This document shows, piece after piece, positions 50,070-60,220 of a DNA stretch of 64,000 nucleotides. Below the pieces are notes generated by a model. That model had not been told where the DNA came from. It ran no database searches and saw nothing but the letters and a program-made list of their open reading frames with translations. The stretch comes from Tachypleus tridentatus. Its lineage: Eukaryota; Arthropoda; Merostomata; Xiphosura; Limulidae. Numbering within the stretch: the first letter of the stretch is position 1; every line of letters starts with the position of its first letter. Location: contig NC_134825.1 of the NCBI RefSeq assembly GCF_004210375.1, forward strand, positions 7,812,001-7,876,000. Reading direction: 5' to 3'. The translations under genes were made by a program, and so were the position numbers.

Positions 50070-50618
50070 GGTTAAGAAAGTTCTGTGGTGTCATACCTAT
50101 AAATATCTGCAGGTTAAGAAAGTTCTCTGTTGTCATACCTATAAATATCTGCAGGTTAAGAAAGTTGTGTGATGTCATACCTATAAATATCTGCAGGTTA
50201 AGAAAGTTGTGTCATGTCATACCTGTAAATATCTGCAGGTTAAGAAAGTTGTGTCATGTCATACCTATAAATATCTGCAGGTTAAGAAAGTTGTGTCATG
50301 TCATACCTATAAATATCTGCAGGTTAAGAAAGTTGTGTCATGTCATACCTGTAAATATCTGCAGGTTAAGAAAGTTTTGTGGTGTCATACCTATAAATAT
50401 CTGCAGGTTAAGAAAGTTCTGTGGTGTCATACCTTTAAATATCTGCAGGTTAAGAAAGTTCTCTGTTGTCATACCTATAAATATCTGCAGGTTAAGAAAG
50501 TTCTCTGTTGTCATACCCATAAATATCTGCAGGTTAAGAAAGTTGTGTGATGTCATACCTGTAAATATCTCCAGGTTAAGAAAGTTCTGTGGTGTCATAC
50601 CTGTAAATGTCTGCAGAA
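50070..50618. repeat. 42-bp minisatellite, about 13 copies
   Basis: Unit GTTAAGAAAGTTCTGTGGTG plus TCATACCTATAAATATCTGC plus AG. Three versions of the GTTCTGTGGTG segment alternate (also GTTGTGTCATG and GTTCTCTGTTG), like versions often adjacent. Frames stay open on both strands (175, 113 and 99 codons) because of the period; no gene is implied. Confidence 0.97.
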
Positions 50619-50639
50619 TCTTTGCTTTGAACAGCATAT

Positions 50640-51694
50640 TTAATTTTCTCTCTTTCTTGGTTTCTCACATAAACTGTTATAAACATTTTTAGGCTGTGGT
50701 TTAGAAGCATAATAACTTCCTACAAGGAGCCAACACTTTGCTGCGGGGCGAGGGTATGCAATCTCTTTATTGTTTTTGTTTATGTTCAATATTTTATATT
50801 TATTTTATTTGACTAAGTACATTAAACTTTCTTATATATACGAAGGTTTTAGGCAGCATGATTGCTGTGGTTTAACAAGTTAAACTAACAAACGTTTTTA
50901 ACTACTTTCTATGGGTTTCGGTCCAATAATTCAAGAATTTTTTTGATAGGCCAGAGTTTGAATTTACACAGCGAAATAGGAGGTATTCGTGGTTTGGATA
51001 TATATAGGTGCATGTCATTGGTTACATAGAGCACCGTATTTATAGCATGGTACATAATATATATATGTTAGTTGAATTCTCTCAGTCCTTACGAAATGAA
51101 CTCACTAGCTAACTAAAAAAATTGTGTTTGCAACAGTACGACCCAAAAGCATTTTATCTAAACAGAAACTGTGACATTTTATAATTTAGGCTAGAATATA
51201 ATAATCAATGAGAGAACAGTGTAGTTTAAAAATAAATTTAAAACATGAATATACTAGTATAGTTTATTTTGTAATTATAAGACACATTTATATGTTAAGA
51301 ATAAACTTTTTATTTTCTGATTAATGTCGGTTTATAATTGTATTTTCAGCTTCTTGACTGCTATACATACTTACTTTGTAGCCACGCTGTATTACGTCAT
51401 ATGGTATCCCATTCTAAGTGTTTATAAATAATTACCATAAATTAAACCTTGTAATTCGTCACTCTGTTTCATATACTCTTGATTTTCATTTGCGCACGTT
51501 GTATTTAAACGTAAATAAAGCCATTAATGGCCCCTAGTTTTTATTGTGTACCTTCTTGTATCAATGAATTTTACTTCAAGAAAAAAACTTATACTTTGAT
51601 AACACTTAAAGAGAACGAAAAACTATCGAAGTGAATTATGAAATTGGAAATTATTATTTTCACATTTACCCAAATATAAACAAACAATTTGGAT
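50640..51694. other. Spacer, nothing recognised
   Basis: AT-rich sequence without coding frames, repeats or RNA genes that I can support. Confidence 0.5.
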
Positions 51695-51706
51695 AATGGC
51701 TGAAGT

Positions 51707-51986
51707 TTGTTTGTTTGTTTTTTGAATTTCGCACAAAGCTACTCGATGGCTATCTGTGCTAGCCGTCCCTAATTTAGTAGTGTAAGACTAGAGGGAAGGC
51801 AGCTAGTCATCACCACCCATCGCTAACTCTTGGGCTACTCTTTTACCAACGAATAGTGGGATTGACCGTCACATTATAGCGCCCCCACGGCTGAAAGGGC
51901 GAGTATGTTTGGTGCGACAGGGATTCGAACCCGCGACCCTCAGATTACGAGTCGAACGCCTTAACTCACCTGGCCATGCCGAGCCC
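51707..51986 (-). mobile_element. tRNA-derived SINE, family 1, with intact target duplication
   Basis: Reverse-strand full-length copy, well preserved. A 12-bp duplication AATGGCTGAAGT flanks it at 51695-51706 and 51987-51998. Confidence 0.94.
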
Positions 51987-52238
51987 AATGGCTGAAGTAA
52001 TGGCATATTAAAATTCTAAAACAACAACTGATATATTCACAAGTCACAATATTATCATTTTAACCATGAGTGACAGAATAGTTAGCACTGTTTTGCTAAA
52101 CTTTCCATAGCAAATTTCTCACATAAATTTCTCTAAGCAAAATAAGTGAAATTAATAATTTAAAAAAATGTTTGTTATTTTGGAAAAATAATAAATATTA
52201 ACTTATTCACTGTAAACGTGGCTTGTTTCCAAGCAAAG

Positions 52239-52366
52239 GCCCCCCGCTAGTACAGCGGTATGTCTCCGGATTTACAACGCTAAAATCAGGGGTTCGATTC
52301 CCCTCGGTGGGCTGAGCAGATAGCCCGATGTGGCTTTGCTATAAGAAAAACACAAACAAACACACA
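52239..52366 (+). mobile_element. tRNA-derived SINE, family 2, with intact target duplication
   Basis: The best preserved family 2 copy: GCCCCCCGCTAGTACAGCGG, GATTTACAACGCTAAAATCA, GGGGTTCGATTCCCCTCGGT, then AGCAGATAGCCCGATGTGGC and TTTGCTATAAGAAAAACAC. An 11-bp duplication TCCAAGCAAAG flanks it (52228-52238 and 52367-52377). Confidence 0.94.
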
Positions 52367-52377
52367 TCCAAGCAAAG

Positions 52378-52873
52378 TGTAGTTAACCCTGAAACAAGTC
52401 TTAGTAATGCGATAAGTAGGGAAATGTGAACCGGCAGAGAGAGAGAAACCATAGAGAAAGGTTTGTTTAGTTATATTATTGCAAAAAGTAATGTAATACT
52501 TTGAGTTAAACATCACGGCGCTATTGACCTGGTGTTTCTTGCGCTCAGCCTTTGGTTTCATTACAGCTTGTAATCTATTTTTTTATTTATTTTAAAACTA
52601 CTTCCTGGCAACTTTCCGGGGATATTTTTGCTCACTTTCCACGACTCAGCTTTGTATTCTGGAATTGACTTTGGTTTTCGTTTTAATTCAGCAACCTTCA
52701 AGTTAACCCACATTATCTCGATGGAATACGAGTCTGGGATTCAGATCTATAGCTGTAATTTTATTTTCAGAAATTCCTTTGTAGACTGCAGAATACTTAA
52801 GGTTATTATACAAACTTCAGTCCATGAAGTCTTCTAACACAATGAGTACAGATTCTTCTGATATTCCAGAATT
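52378..52873. other. Spacer, nothing recognised
   Basis: The short open frame at 52628-52837 has no family signature; a GA-rich run sits near 52435. Confidence 0.45.
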
Positions 52874-52972
52874 CAGTGACTAGTTGCCTTCCCTCTAGTC
52901 TTAAACTACTAAATTAGGGACGGCTAGTACAGATAGCCCTCGAGTAGCTTTACGCGAAATTCAAAAACAAAC
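52874..52972 (+). mobile_element. tRNA-derived SINE, family 1, 3' end only
   Basis: AGTGACTAGTTGCCTTCCCT, CTAAATTAGGGACGGCTAGT and AGATAGCCCTCGAGTAGCTT, with an A-rich tail. A 5'-truncated copy beside a Tc1 remnant. Confidence 0.88.
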
Positions 52973-52984
52973 AATACATTGGTC

Positions 52985-53340
52985 ACCAATGCTTGTGTAA
53001 GAAAAACAATCCCATACCATTACATGATGAACTTTTCTTGAAATGTTCATCCTATTTTCCTCCAAACACACTGTTTCTTTGTGGGGAAGAGATGCCTATT
53101 TTTGATTCGTTGATCATAAAACTTGGTTGAAGAAAGCATCAAACTTCTTCGTGTATTCAATGTGAAGTTCTAATTGCTTTCTTTTGTACATTGTTTTATC
53201 AAAGCTTTGAATATCAGTTTTCGCCCATGGACAGTCATTTTGTTCATTTAAGGTATCATAACATTGTTCTCTCGTGAATGTCTAGACCATATTCTGACAT
53301 TTCTTCTGCCAAGTCTTTTGCAGTGATCCGGAGGTTTTAC
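52985..53340 (-). pseudogene. Tc1-like transposase fragment
   Basis: Minus-strand peptides ITAKDLAEEMSEYGLDIHER, then QLEFH-like helical sequence, and HHVMVWDCF at the end resemble the middle of a Tc1 transposase (usual ARELAEEL ... ISERTVRRRL ... GGGSIMVWGCF). Frames change several times. No terminal inverted repeats were recognised. Confidence 0.5.
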
Positions 53341-53627
53341 AGAGCTACGAATTATTCTTCCTGATTTTGCTGAAATATCGCTTAGTTTTCCCTAGATGGA
53401 ACTTAATCACAGAAGCTATGGTTCATTTGTTCTTGTCAATAATAGCCAACACAATGATTTCTGACAAACCGAGTATTTCTTATATTTTCCTGGTATATAT
53501 TGTATTGCATCACTATCATTTTGTTAAGTTGTTGTACTCAGGTTTTATTCATTTTTATTGTTTTTTATCACTAATTTTCAATTATTTTTTTTGTATTTAA
53601 TAACTATGTAGTTATTTATTCTACTGT

Positions 53628-53755
53628 CCCCATGGTGGTACAGCTGTAAGTTTACTGATTCACAACGCTAAAATAAGAGGTGCGATTACTCTCATTGGAC
53701 TCAGCAAATAGCCGCGATGTGGCTTTGCTATAAGAAAAATACATACACACACACA
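53628..53755 (+). mobile_element. tRNA-derived SINE, family 2
   Basis: CCCCATGGTGGTACAGCTGT, TTCACAACGCTAAAATAAGA, GGACTCAGCAAATAGCCGCG and GATGTGGCTTTGCTATAAGA, followed by an ACAC tail. It is more diverged than the copy at 52239. Confidence 0.85.
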
Positions 53756-55109
53756 CTTATTCTACGATTATCCTCAGGTGCTGTTTTTAATCATGATAAC
53801 TGTCAATAATTAGGAACGAATGGACTTGACACGTAATATGTTGATTGCAAAATATTTCTGTCAAAGTATGGAATTAGTTTTTGCATATTATTTAATCATT
53901 TGTTTTTTATTACATCAAGCTTTTATAGAGGTCGCGAATCTTTACAGCAGATGTCTGCGACTTAGCGATAAATTTCAACAATAAACGGACACCACACAAT
54001 ACACTTGTTTTAAAATTATATTAATAAAATACTTGAGCGTATGTACAAAAATTCGTTACATTATTGACTGTCACAGCTTTAAATAATTGTATATTTTTAG
54101 TTAAAGTCCACTCAGGCTAATTCAGTTACTTTAGAACACAATCTTACAAAAAGAATTATTACCCTCTCGTTCGTTATTACAATATAATCAGTGATAAATT
54201 CATTTAAGATACCCTGTGGGTTACCACAGTTGTATTCAGAGCTTTAAATAATTCTCGAGTACGTTTTATGTTCAAGTCACTTTAGAATGCGATTGACAAA
54301 ATGAATTATTCTTCTCTACTCAGTTATTACAATACAATCTGCGATTATAACAGTTAAATTCGCCACTATATACTTTTTTATGGCTAAACGTATAAAAACA
54401 GTCTCTAGATCTATTTGACTCTACTATATCTCTTGTTTACGTTGTTATACTTTAATTAACTTACTTATTTGCATTAATTTGATTGATTATATTGCCCGAC
54501 TGAGGCCTAGAACTTGCCCATAAATATCGCTTAAAAATAACTTTAACGCTCGCACAATATAAATTAAATACTACTCTTGTATTAAATTTAAAATGAACAG
54601 TCGTGTATATTTAACATATTATAAAGCTGAATCAAAACTTTAATTTATATTATTATACTCAAATTCTCTCTCTTTCTCTCTCCTTTTTGAATTGCTCAAA
54701 TACTTTCATTGCGAATATATATAGAAATTTAAACATTATTTTGTTTAGTAAATTTATCACGTAGGTTTTATAAATTACGTAGTTTAGAAAACTGTTGAGG
54801 CTGTCTTCTTCTGTTTGTTTCTTTGTTAGCATTATTTTTAGTAGTACTGTTAGTATGCAAGCTAACAAGTTATTTATTAGTAACTTTTATTCTTGTTTTT
54901 GACAAAATTACTCCAGCCTTCTCATAAATGACCATTTCTAGAAAACTCTGCAATAAACAGATAAATTTTACTTCTAACCTTATTGTTTCATCACCCAGAT
55001 CACCAGTACGGATTCACTAATTAAATTTGTTGTGGGCTAAAAAACATTCCTATCTGTTTTTAAACTGTGGTTTGAAGAAATGATACGTAAGGAGACACTA
55101 ATTAAGTGT
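53756..55109. other. Stretch with no recognised gene
   Basis: AT-rich, with CT repeats near 54660-54685. No SINE, transposase or exon seen. Confidence 0.5.
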
Positions 55110-55245
55110 TCCAATCTGTGTTAACCTGAATATGGCCTAGAAAGGTCTAAACGTTGTTCCCTGCTTATCAATAAAAGTGTTAATACCCATACCAGCCGTT
55201 CTGAGATACATTTTTATTTCAAATGGGTTTCTCATCAAGAACTTA
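55110..55245 (+). repeat. Penelope-type terminal module
   Basis: TTAACCTGAATATGGCCTAG and AAAGGTCTAAACGTTGTTCC, then ATACCCATACCAGCCGTTCT and AAATGGGTTTCTCATCAAGA. This matches the 3' end of the Penelope-like copies, with a decayed core (CTAAAC for CGAAAC). No coding part is attached. Confidence 0.7.
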
Positions 55246-55616
55246 GGTTTCTTTAACCAGGTACCTTGTTTGATCCAATGTTTTTTGTGTGGCAAGTTCT
55301 TGAAATGGCAATCAAAATATGAAAACACAACACTTTATTCTGCATTTGCATGAATGTGAATGTAATGTAATGTTAACTGAGTATCATGAGTAGACTGTAA
55401 GGTCATTTATCCAGACACTCATTTGAACATGAAAAGTTGTTGGATTTTTGCAGGTACTTAAATTAGCCACTTTTATTCTTTGGAGTTTTATTTACAAGAA
55501 CTTCAGATAAATTATTGGATACCATTCTCCTCTAGAGAAGCAATAAAGGCCCAGCTACTTAGCAGATGTACAGACTTATTTTTAAAAATTACTCGAACAG
55601 ACTGATAACCTTCGTT

Positions 55617-55856
55617 TCAATTTCGCTTTGCTCCATCTTTTATTAAATGTTCATAACATCTGTCAACTACAACTTCAATCCTTTCGAAATTCATACTCAT
55701 ATCAAAAACAGTGTTGGTGAATGTTTTTGCCAAGTTGCAAAAAGTTGTAACGTCTTTCAGCTTGTTAACAACGATGATGACTGATTGGCCATTTATAATC
55801 AAACATTTAGGCCTAGTTAGCTGGGAACTGACATTTTCTGTTAGGAAGTTAACCAC
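55617..55856 (-). pseudogene. Fragment of a multicopy arthropod repeat gene
   Basis: The minus-strand frame contains CLIINGQSVIIVVNKLKDVT, CNLAKTFTNTVFDMSMNFER and IEVVVDRCYEHLIKDGAKRN. I recognise the pattern ...F-x-R-I-D-V-V-F-D-R-Y...S-I-K from a high-copy family of uncharacterised arthropod proteins. Flanks show no further conserved part, so this is a fragment. Confidence 0.4.
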
Positions 55857-56305
55857 AATTTATTCATTCCTAGAATGATGACTTGCATTGATTAATGATA
55901 AAGATATAAGCATAAGCATCTGTTTATGCCTCGGAACTTCATTCTAATCCACTATTGTGCGAGTTTCATAAAAATTTGTTAGGCTCTGGAAAATATTTCT
56001 ACATTTCTTTGTTTTTATTACTGCCTTGTTTCTATACTCACTCAACATAATGATGGAAATGTTATAGGTTTGTATTTTTGTGGATGTGCATACAGTTCTC
56101 TTTTTTTATGTTCCACTCCTTTCTTAGTCAGAAGAAGCTACTTTGAACAAGCGTGTATGATTTTTGTCCGAGGTCACGTGTTTCATTTACAAATATACAA
56201 TATAAATGTATATATATTTTTTAAATTTTGTTGCGACTTTGAATATTCTCACTGATCCACCATATGAGTACATTCATCATGAAACAATGCTCTAGTCTTT
56301 ACTGA

Positions 56306-56402
56306 AAACTGTGCATACAATGTATAATACAATTCTTATCTGCACTTACACTTACACTGTGCATACAATGTATAATACAATTCTTATCTGCACTTACACT
56401 TG
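56306..56402. repeat. Tandem duplication of about 46 bp
   Basis: TGTGCATACAATGTATAATA with its downstream CAATTCTTATCTGCACTTAC occurs twice in direct succession and is near-identical. Confidence 0.88.
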
Positions 56403-56633
56403 CTAACTTAGAAGTATTAGTTAGAAGATAACACCAAACGTCTTAATTCATCCTGAAACTGAATTATTACGTCTGAACACAATTTAATATTATGCTCATG
56501 CAACTGGCCTGTAATCGTTAATCTGAAAAAGAGATATTGTATAAAATATACATCAGTAACTAATAACCCCTTATAAAAATTAAATTAGTATAATTAGTTT
56601 ACTTAATATCCGTGCAGTAAATGTTTCCTTATA

Positions 56634-57840
56634 CAGGGTGGCCCGTAAGTCCCTACCCATCCATATGTTATTATGTTATATTCAATTACGCATGTATTAT
56701 AAATTTGTTTCTTTTTTTTCAGAGAAATATGGCCGATGTAAGCCCATTTACACTTGAAGAGCGTATTGTGACAAGTACGTGGGTACATGAGCACAAGAAT
56801 ACTGGTGACACCCTGGATACACCAACTGGCAAATTTAGAGATAGATTCAATAAGTATTCACCAACACAAAAAACGGTGTCAAATTGGGAGAGCAAATTGT
56901 TTCAAACTGGCAACATTAAGGATGCACCTCGTTCAGGAAGACCAGTTAAACGTAGAGAGTCATGTGCTGGTGTGGAAGAGTCTGTAATTAACTCACCATT
57001 ATAGTTGACAAGGAAAAGATCAGCTGAACTTGGTGTCCCATGCAGACCTTCATGTAAAAGGAGATGGAAGTTAAAGCATGGCAACTCACCATGTGAGTTT
57101 TCTGAATTAACTAAATGATGCTGATAGAGAAAGTAGGAAACTGGCGTGTGATGAGTTACTGCGAATCTTTAATACGATCCCTTCTTGAGAAAAGGTGATG
57201 TTTACGGACGAGTGCGCAATTTACCGTTCGAGTCGAGCACGAAATGTTTACTTCTGGGCAAAGAAGAACCCTCATTATTATGAAGAAATTGAATACAACA
57301 TTCCGCATGTCATGATGTGGGCAGCACTTAATGCGCGTCATGTTATTGGACCATACTTTTTGACGGGCCAGTAAACCATACCTCATATCTAAACATGTTA
57401 CAACAATGCTTTATACCGAAACTCGATGAACTTGGAATCAGAGAGGAGGTTTGGTTTCAACAAGATGGAGCTCTGGCTTATTATGCCCTCACTGCACGAG
57501 ATTATCTTAATGACACTTTTCTAGACAAATAGATTGGTCGTGGTTCTGTAACATCACCAGCACCCATGAAATGGCTCGCAAGAAGTCCGGACTTGATAAC
57601 ATGTGATAACTCTCTTTGGGGATACATAAAGGATATTGTATCTAAACAACGTTATAATACTAATGATGAGTTGAAGGCAGCTGTTACCGCGGCATTTGGA
57701 ACAATAACCTCTGCTATGTTGAGGAAAATGTCTCACAGAACATGGCGTCGCATAATATTATGCAGCGAGAATAAGGGATAGCACACAGGTACACTGGATA
57801 CATAAGATGTTGGATGGGTAAGGAGTTACGGGCCACCCTG
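56634..57840 (+). mobile_element. Mariner-type DNA transposon with complete ends
   Basis: A 1207-bp element between TA dinucleotides, with inverted ends CAGGGTGGCCCGTAAGTCCC and the matching right end (GAGTTACGGGCCACCCTG). The + strand encodes a Tc1/mariner superfamily transposase in pieces. Stops and frameshifts divide it, so it is inactive. Confidence 0.9.
56729..57781 (+). pseudogene. Mariner-type transposase pseudogene
   Basis: Starts MADVSPFTLEERIVTSTWVH, with a helix-turn-helix and a PRSGRPVKRR motif, then a catalytic domain with FTDECAIYRSSRARNVYFWA-like sequence, FQQDGALAYYALTARDYLND and LARSPDLITCDNSLWGYIKD. About 46 residues separate the second aspartate from the aspartate of LITCD (41 to the one in SPDL), longer than the 34 of Tc1. 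It therefore belongs to a separate branch of the superfamily. A stop near 57004, one near 57531 and frame changes break it. Confidence 0.85.
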
Positions 57841-57933
57841 TATAATAACTGTTAACGTTCAATCAATATTCTGGATATATAGTTTTTGTATTTTTTTTTT
57901 CCCTGGGATGAAAACGTGTAAATTTGGCTTTTG

Positions 57934-58051
57934 GTGTGTAGAAGATTAATTAGCCAACTCATATATACATATATATATATTGAAGTTTAGTGTGTGTGTA
58001 GAAGATTAATTAGTCAACTCATATATACATATATATATATTGAAGTTTAGG
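57934..58051. repeat. Tandem duplication of about 59 bp containing a TA run
   Basis: GTGTGTAGAAGATTAATTAG, CAACTCATATATACATATAT and TGAAGTTTAG occur twice, with one base difference visible (GCCAAC and GTCAAC). Confidence 0.88.
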
Positions 58052-58237
58052 ACAAAATTGTTTTCACATTTTGCAATTTCGTAAAATAATGAAAATAAAG
58101 TAATAAGGAACCAAACTCTGTCAAGTTTGGAATATCTCACTTTTGATGTAGCGGTTCAAGGGTTAACAAGGCATGTTAAAATTTAGAAGACAGTTTACCA
58201 TTTTAAATTTAGCAAGCTTTAATTACTCAAAACAGAT

Positions 58238-58506
58238 GTTTGTTTGCTTTTTGAATTTCTCACTCGAGGGCTATCTGTGTTAGCCGTTCCTAATTTAGCA
58301 GTGTAAGACTAGAGGGAAAGCAGCTAATCATCATCACCCACCGCCGACTCTTAGGCTACTCTTTTACCAACGAATAGTGGGATTGACTGTCACATTATAA
58401 CGCCCCCACGGCTGGGAGGGAGAGCATGTTTGGTGCGACCGAGATTCGAACCCGCGGCCCTCAGATTACTAGTCGGACGCCTTAACCCACCTGGCCATGC
58501 CGGACC
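58238..58506 (-). mobile_element. tRNA-derived SINE, family 1
   Basis: Reverse-strand full-length copy with a small internal gap near the tail. Imperfect flanks AAAACAGATGT and AAAACAAATGT look like its target duplication. Confidence 0.92.
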
Positions 58507-59009
58507 CAAAAAACAAATGTCTACTTGCTTATAACACGACTTGTTTAGGTCATTACACTTTTCAAAAGGTGAATCTGGACTAAAACTCGCAAATATAAAA
58601 AAGAAAATCCTCAATAAATATTACAATTAGATATAAATGTGATATATACCATAAGATCAACATTGTCGAAATGAGGTTAAAGAAAGTATAATATTTTTTT
58701 TCTGACAATGTACTTATAAAACTGTTAAAGTAAACTCAGTGCTACAGAACCTAAATAAGTTACTTTTGTGACGTGTCCTATCCTTATGCGGGTAATTTAT
58801 ATTTTGTGATAAAACCAATGCCAATTCCAATTCATATCACGATAACAAATTAACACGTGTCTTCAAAACTTTTCTACAGCACAAGCTATGTTAACTTGTA
58901 AGCCTCACTTCACGAACAATATTTTCACGTATGTCTAATTTTCTTATAAAGTTACTTGCAGAATTAGCTCAATCTCATTTTTTGCTTTTGTACGAAATCT
59001 CTCAGCCTG

Positions 59010-59222
59010 TCACAGCTAGGTGTTTGAGGCGTTTTAGTGGCAATTTGTAGGTCGCGAATTCGAATTATCATTCCACCAATCATGCTAGGGGCTTTATAAC
59101 GTGATGGTCAATCGCACTATTTGTTAGTAAAGGAGTATCCCAAGAGTTGGTGGTGAATGGTGATTACACAGTTAAATTAGGGGTGGCCAACGCTGATAGC
59201 CCTCGAGTAGCTTTGCGCGAAA
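59010..59222 (+). mobile_element. tRNA-derived SINE, family 1, diverged with deletions
   Basis: GGTCGCGAATTCGAATTATC (decayed B-box), ACGTGATGGTCAATCGCACT, AAGAGTTGGTGGTGAATGGT and AGCCCTCGAGTAGCTTTGCG. Two body segments are missing compared with the copy at 15908. Confidence 0.85.
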
Positions 59223-60187
59223 TCGATACATTTTATAACGATAATTAGGAAAAGTACATTTTGAACTTTTTTGTCTTAGCTTAAGTAATACTTTGTGTAC
59301 AATTCGAAACAAACCAAATGAAATATGTAATGTATGGATGAGTACGTAATCACATGATTAGTTTCATCTAGCGACAAATATGTATATTAAAATAATAAAA
59401 GAGTAATTTAAAACAGTACAACGGTTTTTGACAATAAAATTATTAGTGTTGATAAAATAAATGCAGGCAAACAGAGGCTAAAGAAGCTTAAATATAATTA
59501 CATAACATGCAGTTAGTGACTTTGGTTAATAAATTAAACTGTCAGAGTTTTGGTCATGAGTTGTAACTAGCAAAGTACTCACCTTTTCTCGGATGAAAAT
59601 AGCTGAATTGTTTCGATTAAATTAAAATTTGCAGATATCAAACGTTTTTGTATAGTCATCTTGTAGCTGATTCTTGCGAGTACACATAAGCAAAATGAAA
59701 GATGAGGAGTTGAGGGAATGTGCGCACATGTTCGAGAGATACCATCAACCTTTTCCAGGTAAAGGCAGTTAGTGAGTAGGCACATATATGTACGAAAATT
59801 AGGGGGGGGGGGAAGAAGGGGTAGAGCACAGAGAAGCAAAATGAAGCCTCCACGAAGTTTTAAAATAATTTTAACACATAACTGATCATGGATAAATGAT
59901 TAGGAGAAGTTCTATCACAGAGAATAAATATAAATAATAGCCCTCTTTATTGTACATTACAAAAAAAATCACTAATTTCAATTTCAAATCAATTAATTGT
60001 CGTGCTTGCTATAAATTACTATATTAACCTCTTTGGTCATAATTTACAGCCTCTGAGGGCGCGGCCACATAGCCCATGTCACTTACCACACAAAACTGTA
60101 CCTGTACTTCGAGTTTGTAGCTTTAAAAGATGTGGCAGTGCTCAAGTAACAAACCTACAAAGATAGAAAAAGACAGACACATTCACG

Positions 60188-60220
<33 letters not shown>

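Noticed and set aside
50165-50692. 175-residue Cys-rich repeat protein
   Set aside because: Product of the second 42-bp minisatellite; two other frames over it are open as well.
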